Shown here piece by piece: positions 8,791 through 17,408 of a stretch of DNA of 64,000 nt; the stretch's first letter is position 1, and each line of letters starts with the position of its first letter. A program made the position numbers and the translations under genes. The stretch comes from Streptomyces cinerochromogenes. GTDB taxonomy: Bacteria > Actinomycetota > Actinomycetes > Streptomycetales > Streptomycetaceae. The notes under the pieces were generated by a model. It was given only the letters and a program-made list of their open reading frames with translations. It searched no databases and was not told where the DNA came from. The DNA lies in contig NZ_BMRM01000015.1 of the NCBI RefSeq assembly GCF_014648635.1, positions 1 through 64,000 of the forward strand. Reading direction: 5' to 3'.

Positions 8791-8796
8791 GGGGTC

Positions 8797-9723
8797 ATGG
8801 CTGATACGACCGTGACGCGCGGCAAGCGCGGCAAGTGGAACGCGACCCACCTCCCCGACCTGACCGGCCGCACGGCCGTGGTCACCGGTGCCAACAGCGG
8901 CATCGGCTTCGCCGCGGCCCGGGCGCTGGCCGGAGCCGGGGCCCACGTGGTGTTCGCGGTACGGGACCTCGCCCGGGGCGGCGCCGCCGCGGCGCGGGTG
9001 AGCGGCAGCACCGAGGTGCGCCGGCTGGACCTGGCCGATCTCGACTCGGTGCGGGAGTTCGCCGCCGGCTGGGACCGCCCGCTGGATCTGCTGGTCAACA
9101 ACGCGGGCGTGATGATGCTGCCGGAGCAGCGCACCCAGCAGGGCTTCGAGATGCAGTTCGGCACCAACCACCTCGGGCACTTCGCGCTGACCAACCTGCT
9201 GCTGCCCCGGGTGACCGGCCGGGTCGTGACGGTGGCGTCCAGCGCGCACCGCTGGGGCGACAAGGCGATCCGCTTCGAGGACGTCAACCTGCGCGGGAAC
9301 TACCACCCCACCCGCGCCTACGCCCAGTCCAAGCTGGCCAACCTCCTGTTCACCCTGGAACTCCAGCGCCGGCTGACCGAGGCCGGGTCCGCCGTGCGGG
9401 CCCTCGCCGCCCATCCCGGCTGGGCGGCCACCAACCTCCAGAGCCACGGCGCGAACCCCGTCGCGCGGATGGCCATGCAGGTCGGCAACAGGTTCCTCGC
9501 CCAGGACGACACGGCCGGCGCCCTGCCCACCCTCTACGCGGCCACCCAGGACCTGCCCGGCGCGGCCTACGTCGGCCCCGACGGCATCGCGGAGATGCGC
9601 GGCGCCCCGACCCTGGTCGGCCGCAGCGCGGCGGCGAGCGATCCCGCGGCGGCGCGGCGGCTGTGGACGCTGTCGGAGGAGCTGACGGGCGTGCAGTGGC
9701 CGCTGACGGCGACGGTACGGTGA
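8797..9723 (+). CDS. Short-chain dehydrogenase/reductase
   Basis: Protein of 308 residues of the SDR family, oxidoreductases using NAD(P)H. The cofactor motif TGANSGIG is at 30-37, NNAG at 100-103, the catalytic serine near 148 and YAQSK with Tyr174/Lys178. Length and the NxxGV-HLGHFALTNLL segment resemble retinol dehydrogenase/protochlorophyllide reductase-like SDRs. The substrate is unknown. It is divergent from, and presumably controlled by, the TetR gene at 8111-8725. Confidence 0.9.
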   Translation: MADTTVTRGKRGKWNATHLPDLTGRTAVVTGANSGIGFAAARALAGAGAHVVFAVRDLARGGAAAARVSGSTEVRRLDLADLDSVREFAAGWDRPLDLLVNNAGVMMLPEQRTQQGFEMQFGTNHLGHFALTNLLLPRVTGRVVTVASSAHRWGDKAIRFEDVNLRGNYHPTRAYAQSKLANLLFTLELQRRLTEAGSAVRALAAHPGWAATNLQSHGANPVARMAMQVGNRFLAQDDTAGALPTLYAATQDLPGAAYVGPDGIAEMRGAPTLVGRSAAASDPAAARRLWTLSEELTGVQWPLTATVR

Positions 9724-9757
9724 CGGGAGGGGCGTGATCCGGCCATCCCCTGAGACA

Positions 9758-9783
9758 ACGACGACCGTCAGCTCGGTCGTCGT
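9758..9783. terminator. Hairpin after the SDR gene
   Basis: Perfect ten-base arms (9758-9767 and 9774-9783) around a six-base loop, 35 bases after the SDR stop. There is no T-run, as is common for Streptomyces terminators. Confidence 0.55.
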
Positions 9784-9942
9784 CATCCCGCCGCCCACCG
9801 TGATCGTCCGCCCGATGATGAAGGACGCGATGGACGTGATGAAGGACGACGTTCCGACCGCGTCCGGTCCGTTCGGCTGGTTCACAGGAAAATCTCAGGG
9901 AAGTCGCAGCGGATTTCTCACCTTCGCGGGAAAGAGTGACCC

Positions 9943-10731
9943 GTGATGAAGCGCACCCCACGCGTCTCGCTGACCTCACGGCCCGCGCTGCTCGGCACCG
10001 TGGTGCTCCTCGCGCTGACCTCGGCCTCCGTGGCCGCCGCCGACGACGGCCGGGGACCCCTCGGGGTCACCGCGGACGCCGCCGCGTCCCGGCAGAGCGT
10101 GCGGGTGGGCGCGCTGTTCGGCGCGGACCGGGCGGACCGGCCGGACCGGCTGGCCGGGGGGCACTTCTGTACGGCCTCGGTGGTGCACAGCCCGCGCGGC
10201 GATCTGATCGTCACCGCGGCGCACTGCGTGGACGGCGCCGACGACGGCGGGCTGGTGTTCGTGCCGGGCTACCGGGACGGACGGGCGCCCTACGGGGTGT
10301 GGAAGGTGACGAGGCGCTTCCTGCCGGACGGGTGGGCCAAGAGGCAGGACGAGGACAGCGACGTCGCCTTCGCCACCGTCGCCGAGCGGGACGGAAGGCG
10401 GCTGGAGGACGTGGTCGGGGCCGGCCGGTTCGCGACCGGGGTGGCCACCGGTGCCACCGCGGTCACCGTCACCGGCTACCCCGACTCCCGCGAGACCCCC
10501 ATCACCTGCACCAACCGGCCGGCCGCGCACAGCCGCACCCAACAGCGCATCGACTGCCCGGAGTTCACCGGCGGTACCAGCGGCAGCCCCTGGGTCAACG
10601 GCGACGGCCAGGTCGTCGGCATCCTGGGCGGCCACGAGCAGGGCGGCGCCACGGCCGACACCTCCTACAGCGTGGTCCTGGCGGACGAGGCGGCGGAACT
10701 GTACCGGGACGCGACGGCGGCCGGTCGCTGA
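9943..10731 (+). CDS. Secreted trypsin-like serine protease
   Basis: Protein of 262 residues with a Sec-type signal (about 1-33, AAA region). The catalytic triad is His94 (TAAHC), Asp140 (DSDVAFA) and Ser214 (GGTSGSPW), as in the S1/V8-like peptidases common in Streptomyces. Cysteines at 76/95 and 189/205 could form two disulfides. The start is GTG at 9943 or the adjacent ATG at 9946; GGGAAAGAG lies upstream of both. The protein likely acts outside the cell. Target not known. Confidence 0.85.
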   Translation: MMKRTPRVSLTSRPALLGTVVLLALTSASVAAADDGRGPLGVTADAAASRQSVRVGALFGADRADRPDRLAGGHFCTASVVHSPRGDLIVTAAHCVDGADDGGLVFVPGYRDGRAPYGVWKVTRRFLPDGWAKRQDEDSDVAFATVAERDGRRLEDVVGAGRFATGVATGATAVTVTGYPDSRETPITCTNRPAAHSRTQQRIDCPEFTGGTSGSPWVNGDGQVVGILGGHEQGGATADTSYSVVLADEAAELYRDATAAGR

Positions 10732-10823
10732 GGACGCGTCACCGGTCGGGCGGCAGCTGTGAAATGCCGCCACTTCGCGCACAAATGGCCTTGAAGGGCG
10801 CCCGCATGGGGGAAAGTTGAACC

Positions 10824-11825
10824 GTGCGGAAGGTATGGGTGATCGGTGGGGCGGCCGTCGCGCTCGGCATGGGGTTCGTCATGCTGCTCGTCGTCGGCGT
10901 GTATCTCGTGGCGGGGAACCTGCTGGGCGGGGTGGCCTCGGGGAGCCGGGGGCTGGCGAAGGGGGCCGTACCGGCCGCCTACAAGTCGCTGGTGCAGAAG
11001 TGGGGGAACCTGTGTCCCGCGCTCAGCCCCGCGCTGCTCGCCGCCCAGTTGTACCAGGAGAGCGGGTGGAACCCGACCGTCGTGAGCCCGGCCGACGCGC
11101 GCGGTATCGCGCAGTTCATCCCGAGCACGTGGGCGACGCACGGGATCGACGGCGACGGTGACGGCAAGCGGGACATCTGGGACCCGGACGACGCGATCCC
11201 GTCGGCGGCCTCGTACGACTGTGAACTCGCCAAGTACGTCAAGGACGTTCCGGGCAACGTGTCCGACAACATGCTCGCCGCCTACAACGCGGGCGCCTAC
11301 CGGGTCATCCGGTCGGGCGGGGTTCCGGCCATCAGCGAGACGCAGAACTACGTCAAGCGGATCCGCAGCCTGGAGAAGAGCTTCGCCGCGCCGGTCACCC
11401 GGATCGACCCCACCCGGCAGGCCGCCGGCGCGATCGCCTTCGCGCAGAGCCGGCTCGGCACGCCCTACCTGTGGGGCGGCGAGGGCACCGCCGAGCAGGG
11501 CGGGCGGTTCGACTGCTCGGGCCTGACCAAGGCCGCGTACGAGAAGGTCGGCATCCGCCTGCCGCGCGTGGCCAACGACCAGTACAACGCCGGGCCGCAC
11601 CCCTCGCGGGACCAGCTGCTCCCGGGCGACCTGGTGTTCTTCTCCGACGACCTCACCGACTCGCGGGCCATCCGGCACGTGGGCATCTACGTGGGCGGCG
11701 GCTACATGATCGACGCCCCGCGCACGGGCGCCGTGATCCGGTTCGACCCGATCGACACCCCCGACTACTTCGGCGCGACCCGGGTCACCGAAGATGGCGC
11801 AAAAGCGCTCCCCACGGCGGTGTGA
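10824..11825 (+). CDS. Bifunctional lytic transglycosylase / NlpC-P60 cell-wall hydrolase
   Basis: Protein of 333 residues with an N-terminal membrane anchor or signal (about 5-32), a goose-lysozyme/SLT-type domain (about 60-185, catalytic Glu79 in QESGWN) and a C-terminal NlpC/P60 domain (about 198-320, Cys231 in FDCSGL and His285). It would cut both the glycan chain and the stem peptide of peptidoglycan. The same domain pair defines the VirB1-like hydrolase of Gram-positive conjugation systems, such as Orf14 of Tn916, so it may belong with the secretion-like cluster at 634-7739. The start is GTG at 10824. Confidence 0.9.
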   Translation: MRKVWVIGGAAVALGMGFVMLLVVGVYLVAGNLLGGVASGSRGLAKGAVPAAYKSLVQKWGNLCPALSPALLAAQLYQESGWNPTVVSPADARGIAQFIPSTWATHGIDGDGDGKRDIWDPDDAIPSAASYDCELAKYVKDVPGNVSDNMLAAYNAGAYRVIRSGGVPAISETQNYVKRIRSLEKSFAAPVTRIDPTRQAAGAIAFAQSRLGTPYLWGGEGTAEQGGRFDCSGLTKAAYEKVGIRLPRVANDQYNAGPHPSRDQLLPGDLVFFSDDLTDSRAIRHVGIYVGGGYMIDAPRTGAVIRFDPIDTPDYFGATRVTEDGAKALPTAV

Positions 11826-11843
11826 ACCCAGCGTGAACCCGCC
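11822..11843 (-). promoter_or_regulatory. PHO-box-like direct repeat upstream of the PAP2 gene
   Basis: Read on the minus strand, GTTCAC occurs twice exactly 11 bases apart (GTTCACG-CTGG-GTTCACA), the spacing of PhoP direct-repeat units. It overlaps the end of the wall-hydrolase gene. It lies about 30 bases before a TAACGT (11875-11880) that could be the -10 for the PAP2 gene. Confidence 0.4.
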
Positions 11844-12062
11844 CCCTGAGCTGCGGTGATGAGTCTCTCTTCGATAACGTCTGCGTGATCATTCCGTGGA
11901 GAGTGGAACGTATAGACGGGGGCCGTGCGTTCCTGTTGACGTAGCCGAGCGGACGTCAGTGCGGGCAGGACGGCAGTACAGCGGAAGCGGATCTACACAC
12001 CACGGGGGTAGGAGCGACGCACACGAGGTGCGTCCGGTAGACGACGAAGGGGCCGCAGCACC

Positions 12063-12770
12063 ATGGCTGTACTCGCCGATTCCGGATCGAACCCCGACGT
12101 CGACCTGCTCTACGACATCAACGGCCTGGCCAAGGACGCACCGCACTGGTTCGACCGGGTCATGGAGTTCGTCGGCGAGTACGGCCTGCTGCTCGCCATG
12201 GTGCTGCTCGTGCTGTGGTGCTGGTGGTCCGTGCGGCGCCGGGGCGGGGAGGACGCGGCGTCCTCGATGGCCGCGCTGGTGTGGGCGCCGCTCGCGGCCG
12301 GCCTCGCGGTCCTCGTGAACGTTCCGATACGGGGGTTCGTGGAGCGCCCCCGCCCGTTCGTGGACCACCAGGGCCTGGACGTCCTGGTCTCCGGCAAGAG
12401 CGACTTCTCCTTCGTCTCCGACCACGCGACGATCACGATGGCGCTCGGCGTGGGGCTCTTCGTCGCCAACCGCCGCTTCGGCCTCGCCGGTATCGGTCTG
12501 GCCCTGCTGGAAGGCTTCTGCCGGGTCTACATGGGCGTGCACTACCCGACGGACGTCGTCGGCGGCTTCGCGCTCGGCACCGCGGTCGTCCTGCTGCTCT
12601 CCCCGCCGGCCACGGCCCTGCTCACCCCGCTGATCCGGGCCGTGGAGCGCTCGCCGCGGCTGGGCCGGCTCGTGCGGCGCCGCACGCAGGCGGAGAACGG
12701 CGGCGACAACACCCTGCTGCCCAGCGCCCGGAAGTCGATGGAGACCGAGGAGCGGGACCTGGCGGCCTAG
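12063..12770 (+). CDS. PAP2-family membrane phosphatase
   Basis: Protein of 235 residues with about five membrane helices. The three acid phosphatase motifs are recognisable: GFVERPRP (first motif, Arg in place of the usual Lys), SFVSDHAT (second motif, with the catalytic His) and RVYMGVHYPTD (third motif with His and Asp). Such enzymes dephosphorylate lipid phosphates, for example undecaprenyl pyrophosphate or phosphatidate, at the outer membrane face. It is followed by a repeat-rich gap and a convergent oxidase gene. A PHO-box-like repeat upstream suggests phosphate control. Confidence 0.85.
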   Translation: MAVLADSGSNPDVDLLYDINGLAKDAPHWFDRVMEFVGEYGLLLAMVLLVLWCWWSVRRRGGEDAASSMAALVWAPLAAGLAVLVNVPIRGFVERPRPFVDHQGLDVLVSGKSDFSFVSDHATITMALGVGLFVANRRFGLAGIGLALLEGFCRVYMGVHYPTDVVGGFALGTAVVLLLSPPATALLTPLIRAVERSPRLGRLVRRRTQAENGGDNTLLPSARKSMETEERDLAA

Positions 12771-12826
12771 GACCCGCCTTCCGGCTCCCTGCCGGAGCCG
12801 GGGCCGAGGGCTGGGGGCCGAAGGCA

Positions 12827-13258
12827 GGGCGCCGAGGGCGGGGCGCCGAGGGCGGGGCGCCGAGGCCGAGGGCTGGGAGCCGGGGCACGGAGGCGGGTGA
12901 GTCCCGGCCCGCCGGGAGGCCCGACCCGCCGCAGGCCCGATCCGCCGTGAGGCCCGTGCGCCGGGGAGGCGCGATCCGCCGCAGGCCCGATCCGCCGCAG
13001 GCCCGGTGTGCCGGGGAGGCTCCGCCCGTCGTGAGGCCCCGCTCGCCGGGAGGCCCGACCCGCCGCAGGCCCGATCCGCCGTGAGGCCCGTGCGCCGGGG
13101 AGGCGCGATCCGCCGCAGGCCCGATCCGCCGCAGGGCCGGTGTGCCGGGGAGGCTCCGCCCGTCGTGAGGCCCCGCTCGCCGTATGTCCGGTCCGCCGTG
13201 AGGCCCCGCCCGTCGCAGGCCCGGTCCGCCGTGAGGCCCCGCCCGCCGGGAGGCCGTC
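12827..13258. repeat. Tandem repeat block between convergent genes
   Basis: The 489-base space between the PAP2 and oxidase stops is almost all repeat. Three 14-base units (GGGCGCCGAGGGCG type) begin near 12827. Two 134-base copies follow head to tail (12911-13044 and 13045-13178) with about one mismatch, then a degenerate tail to 13258. The long unit is itself built of 13-16 base GGCCCGATCCGCCGC-like modules. Reading frames through it look like shadows. Confidence 0.85.
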
Positions 13259-13259
13259 G

Positions 13260-14831
13260 CTACAGGCCCTGCGCGTACGAGAAGAAGCGCTGCGGGTCGT
13301 AGCTCTTCTTCACCTTCGCGAGCCGGGCCGCCGCGTCCCCGTAGTAGGCCTTCTTCCAGTCCTTCAGCGTCGGGTCGGTGTAGTTCTGGTAGGCGGCGCC
13401 GGAGGCGTACGGCTTCATCGCGGTGTGGGCCGAGGTCAGCCAGGACTGGGCCGTGGAACCGGAGGACCCCGCGCCCCAGGAGGCGATGTACTGGGCCAGC
13501 ATCCGCGAGCGCCGGTGGACGAAGGCCGTCGCGGTCGGGGAGACCCGGTTGACGGCGCCGCCGAGCGCGGTGAACGCGATGCTGCCCGCGCCGCCCCGCA
13601 CCGAGGCGATCTGCCGCAGCACCGTCTGGATGCCGGCCGCCGACAGCGAGCGGTCGAAGAAGTCGGAGCGGGCCGCGTACGTCTCGCGGCCCAGCCTGCC
13701 CTGCGGGGAGCGGCCCGGGGTGGAGCCGGGCAGGTGGCACTGGGCGTCGGTGGAGAAGGAGGAGCAGCCGGCGTAGATCTCCATCGCCTCCTCGTAGCCC
13801 CGGCGGCGCAGGGTGACGGAGGCGGCGTTCGCGCCGGCGAGGTGGGCCAGGCGGTCCACGGCGTTCTGCAGCTCGCCGTAGGTGCCGAGGGAGAAGCAGG
13901 CCACGGAGATGGTCGGGGTGCGGCCCGGGGAGCAGGCCAGGTGCAGGGACGACCAGATCTCGTCGGGCTGGCTCGGACCCCATTCCTGCCAGGCCTTCAG
14001 CACCTTCGCGGCCTTGGACCACGGCCAGGTCATGTACGCAGTGACGGCTTGCGGCGCCGCGTGGGTCTTGAAGTGCAGCTCGGTGACGACACCGAAGTTT
14101 CCGTTTCCGGCGCCGCGCAGTGCCCAGAACAGGTCGGAGTGGTGGGTGGCGTCGGCGGTGACCTGGGTGCCGTCCGCGGTGATCACGGTGGCCTGGGTGA
14201 GGCTGTCGCAGGTCAGGCCGTAGGCGCGGGAGGCGACGCCGTGGCCGCCGCCGAGCACCAGGCCGGAGACGCCGACGGTGGGGCAGGAGCCGGCGGGGAT
14301 GGTCACGCCCTTCGCGGCGAGCGCGCGGTAGACGTCGATCAGCTTGGCGCCGGCGCCCACCACGGCCTGGCCGCCGCTCGCCCGGACCCGGTTCAGCTTC
14401 GACACGTCGAGGATCAGCCGGTTGTCGCCGGAGGAGTAGCCGGCGTAGGAGTGGCCGCCGTTGCGTATGGAGACCTTGATCCGGTGGGCGTGGGCGTACG
14501 CCAGCGTCGTACGGATGTCGTCGGCGTGCGCCGCGTAGGCGACCGCGGCCGGCTTCAGTCCGTCGAACCGGGTGTTGTACAGCTGGTGGGCGGTCTTCCA
14601 GGAGGCGTCCCCGGGCCGCACCAGGGTGCCGTCCAGGTCCCGGGCGAGGGCCGCCCAGTTCGCGGCGGCGCTCGCGCTGGTGGTCTTCAGGGCCGTGAGC
14701 GAGGATGAGCGCGACGGCGTACCGCTGTGCGCCGCCGCAGGGGCGGACGTGCCTCCGCCCGCACCGCACGCGGTCAGTGCGGTCGTCGCCAGGGCGGCCG
14801 CGCCGCCCGAGATGAACGTACGCCGTTCCAT
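13260..14831 (-). CDS. Tat-exported FAD-linked oxidoreductase (berberine-bridge-enzyme type)
   Basis: Protein of 523 residues. The N terminus MERRTFISGG is a twin-arginine signal and LTAC further on is a lipobox, so it is probably a Tat-exported lipoprotein. The FAD_binding_4 domain follows. The GGHSYAG segment carries the histidine that binds FAD covalently, and SCPTVGVSG carries the cysteine typical of bicovalent flavoproteins; a BBE-like C terminus completes the fold. It would oxidise a small molecule outside the membrane, making hydrogen peroxide. The ATG at 14831 has AGGAAAGG upstream. It diverges from pstS. Confidence 0.85.
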   Translation of the reverse strand: MERRTFISGGAAALATTALTACGAGGGTSAPAAAHSGTPSRSSSLTALKTTSASAAANWAALARDLDGTLVRPGDASWKTAHQLYNTRFDGLKPAAVAYAAHADDIRTTLAYAHAHRIKVSIRNGGHSYAGYSSGDNRLILDVSKLNRVRASGGQAVVGAGAKLIDVYRALAAKGVTIPAGSCPTVGVSGLVLGGGHGVASRAYGLTCDSLTQATVITADGTQVTADATHHSDLFWALRGAGNGNFGVVTELHFKTHAAPQAVTAYMTWPWSKAAKVLKAWQEWGPSQPDEIWSSLHLACSPGRTPTISVACFSLGTYGELQNAVDRLAHLAGANAASVTLRRRGYEEAMEIYAGCSSFSTDAQCHLPGSTPGRSPQGRLGRETYAARSDFFDRSLSAAGIQTVLRQIASVRGGAGSIAFTALGGAVNRVSPTATAFVHRRSRMLAQYIASWGAGSSGSTAQSWLTSAHTAMKPYASGAAYQNYTDPTLKDWKKAYYGDAAARLAKVKKSYDPQRFFSYAQGL

Positions 14832-14998
14832 GTCCGTCGCCTTTCCTCGGCTCTCGTGGAACGAGACGACGTGCCGCACCCGCGGGTTCCCCCGACCGGG
14901 TGAACACCCTCGAATACGCGTCCGCGCAACCCGGTCGTCGGAACCTCCATGTGCCCTCCCCGTAAGCATTCCGTGACCTCACCGGGCTGACGGCAGGG

Positions 14999-15053
14999 GT
15001 TCACCCCCCGTTCACTTCCGGCCATCGGCGGCTTCACCTGTTCTGCCTAATTT
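14999..15053 (+). promoter_or_regulatory. PhoP box and promoter of pstSCAB
   Basis: GTTCACC (14999-15005) and GTTCACT (15010-15016) are separated by four bases, giving the 11-base period of PhoP sites. A further CTTCACC lies two periods downstream (15032-15038). TAATTT at 15048-15053 is a good -10 hexamer and there is no consensus -35, which fits PhoP-activated promoters. The pstS start is about 100 bases downstream. Confidence 0.85.
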
Positions 15054-15154
15054 CGGCCGTACCGGGTGCCGAGTGCGGCCAAGCAACGCGCACACGGACC
15101 TCTACGACCTCGCGCGCCGCCGACAGCGGCGGCTCCTGGAAGGAACTCCCGAAA

Positions 15155-16288
15155 GTGAAGCTTCAGCGCAAGAACCGGCTGCGCGCCCTCTCCCTCGGTG
15201 CTGTCGCCGTATCCGGCGCCCTGGCCCTGACGGCGTGCGGCTCCGACGACAACGGCAACGGGGGCAAGGAGTCCGGCAACCCGTCGGCGTCCGCGAACAC
15301 CGCCTCCATCAAGTGCGACGACGCCAAGGGTCAGCTGCTCGCAGACGGCTCCTCCGCGCAGAAGAACGCGATCGACGCCTGGGTCAAGGCGTTCTCCCAG
15401 GCCTGTGGCGTGCAGATCAACTACAAGGGCGGCGGCTCCGGCGCCGGCGTCACCGCGTTCACGCAGGGCCAGGTCGCCTTCGCCGGTTCCGACTCCGCGC
15501 TGAAGCCCGAAGAGGTCACCGCCTCCAAGAAGATCTGCGACGGCGGCCAGGGCATCGACCTGCCGATGGTCGGCGGCCCGATCGCCGTCGGCTACAACGT
15601 CCCGGGTGTGGACAACCTGGTCCTGGACGCCCCGACGCTCGCCAAGATCTTCGACAGCAAGATCACCAAGTGGAACGACCCGGCGATCGCCGCGCTGAAC
15701 AAGGGCGTCAAGCTGCCCGACCTGAAGATCCAGGCGTTCCACCGCTCGGACGAGTCCGGCACCACGGACAACTTCACCAAGTACCTGATCGCCACCACCC
15801 CGGACAACTGGAAGTACTCCGGCGGCAAGGCCTGGCAGGCCAAGGGCGGCCAGTCCGCCCCGCAGTCCGCGGGTGTGGCCCAGCAGGTCAAGCAGACCTC
15901 CGGCGCCATCGGCTACTTCGAGCTGTCCTACGTCAAGGACGGCATCAAGGCCGTCTCCATCGACACCGGTGCCAGCAAGCCGGTCGCCCCCAGCTCCGAG
16001 AGCGCCACCGCCGACATCGCCGCCGCGAAGGTGATCGGCACCGGCAAGGACCTGTCCCTCCAGCTGGACTACAAGACCAAGGCCGAGGGCGCCTACCCGA
16101 TCACCCTGGTCACCTACGAGATCGTCTGCGACAAGGGCAACAAGTCCGACACCCTGCCCGCCACCAAGGCCTTCCTGCGCTACATCGCCAGCGAGGACGG
16201 CCAGAAGGTCCTCCCGGGCATCGGCTACGCGCCGGTGCCCGCCGAGATCATCGCCAAGGTCCGCACCACCGTCGAGGGCCTGAGCTGA
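15155..16288 (+). CDS. pstS: Phosphate ABC transporter, phosphate-binding lipoprotein PstS
   Basis: Protein of 377 residues. A lipoprotein signal ends in the lipobox LTAC (about 25-28). The solute-binding fold begins with LLADGSSAQKNAI and contains YKGGGSGAG and FHRSDESGTTDNF, the phosphate-contacting loops of PstS. It captures phosphate outside the membrane for PstCA. First gene of the pst operon. The start is GTG at 15155 with GGAAGGA upstream. Confidence 0.97.
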   Translation: MKLQRKNRLRALSLGAVAVSGALALTACGSDDNGNGGKESGNPSASANTASIKCDDAKGQLLADGSSAQKNAIDAWVKAFSQACGVQINYKGGGSGAGVTAFTQGQVAFAGSDSALKPEEVTASKKICDGGQGIDLPMVGGPIAVGYNVPGVDNLVLDAPTLAKIFDSKITKWNDPAIAALNKGVKLPDLKIQAFHRSDESGTTDNFTKYLIATTPDNWKYSGGKAWQAKGGQSAPQSAGVAQQVKQTSGAIGYFELSYVKDGIKAVSIDTGASKPVAPSSESATADIAAAKVIGTGKDLSLQLDYKTKAEGAYPITLVTYEIVCDKGNKSDTLPATKAFLRYIASEDGQKVLPGIGYAPVPAEIIAKVRTTVEGLS

Positions 16289-16403
16289 CCTGATCCGTGA
16301 GTGCGGCCCGGTACCCGACAGGGCCGGGCCGCACCGTCCGGTGCACCGCCGCCACGAGCCGGACCCCCGACCGGGGGCACGGCTCCGCAGACCGGAGAAC
16401 CCG

Positions 16404-17408
16404 ATGGACATATCGACGACAACCGACGTACCTCCCCCCGCCTCCCACTCCAAGGCCGCCGAGCAGAAGCGCGCGGCCCGTGGCGCCACCCGCCCCGGCG
16501 ACCGCATCTTCCTGGGCCTGTCCCGCGGCTCCGGCATCCTGCTGCTGGCGATCATGGCCGCGATCGCGGTCTTCCTCACCTACCGCGCCGCCCTCGCGAT
16601 CAGCAAGGACCACGCGAACTTCCTGACCACCTTCGAGTGGAACACGAACGTCCTGGAACCGAAGTTCGGCATCGCGGTCCTGGTCTTCGGCACGATCGTC
16701 TCCTCGGTCATCGCCATGGCCATCGCGGTCCCGATCGCGGTCGCCATCGCGCTGTTCATCACGCACTACGCCCCGCGCCGCATGTCCGGCCCGGTCGCCT
16801 ACGTGATCGACCTGCTCGCCGCCGTACCGTCCATCGTCTACGGCCTGTGGGGCGCGCTCGTCCTCGTGCCGCACATGAACGGCCTGTTCGGCTGGCTCAA
16901 CGACTTCTTCGGCTGGACCGGCCTCTTCTCCTGGGACGAGGGCGCGCCCCGCTCGATGCTCACCGTGGGCATCCTCCTCGCGATCATGATCCTGCCGATC
17001 ATCACCAACGTGAGCCGCGAGGTCTTCCGCCAGGTCCCGCGGATGCACGAGGAGGCGGCCCTGGCCCTCGGCGCCACGCGCTGGGAGGTCGTCCGCATGT
17101 CCGTGCTGCCCTTCGGCCGCTCCGGCGTGATCTCCGCGTCCATGCTCGGCCTCGGCCGCGCGCTCGGCGAGACGATGGCCGTCGCCACGGTCCTCTCCCC
17201 GTCCTTCGACATCCAGGCCAGCCTGCTCAACCCGGGCGGCGGCACCTTCGCCCAGAACATCGCCAGCAAGTTCAGCGAGGCGAACGAGTTCGGCCGTGAC
17301 GCGCTCATCGCCTCCGGCCTGGTCCTGTTCGTCATCACCCTGCTGGTCAACGGCGCGGCCCGGCTGATCATCGCCCGTCGCGCGGAGTACTCGGGGGCCA
17401 ACGCATGA
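16404..17408 (+). CDS. pstC: Phosphate ABC transporter permease PstC
   Basis: Protein of 334 residues with six membrane helices and the inner-membrane ABC permease signature EEAALALGATRWEVV near 230-245 (EAA loop). It forms the translocation path with PstA. The ATG at 16404 has GGAG six bases upstream; a longer reading frame from 16341 lacks a ribosome site. Its stop overlaps the pstA start in ATGA. Confidence 0.97.
   Translation: MDISTTTDVPPPASHSKAAEQKRAARGATRPGDRIFLGLSRGSGILLLAIMAAIAVFLTYRAALAISKDHANFLTTFEWNTNVLEPKFGIAVLVFGTIVSSVIAMAIAVPIAVAIALFITHYAPRRMSGPVAYVIDLLAAVPSIVYGLWGALVLVPHMNGLFGWLNDFFGWTGLFSWDEGAPRSMLTVGILLAIMILPIITNVSREVFRQVPRMHEEAALALGATRWEVVRMSVLPFGRSGVISASMLGLGRALGETMAVATVLSPSFDIQASLLNPGGGTFAQNIASKFSEANEFGRDALIASGLVLFVITLLVNGAARLIIARRAEYSGANA

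Noticed and set aside
9734..9946. 70-codon frame between the SDR and protease genes
   Set aside because: It runs through the SDR terminator hairpin and its last third has codons unlike Streptomyces genes. The antisense frame looks equally good, so neither is supported.
12622..14982. 786-codon minus-strand frame through the repeat block
   Set aside because: It is a shadow: repeats made of 13-16 base units keep frames open, and it overlaps the FAD oxidase in another frame.
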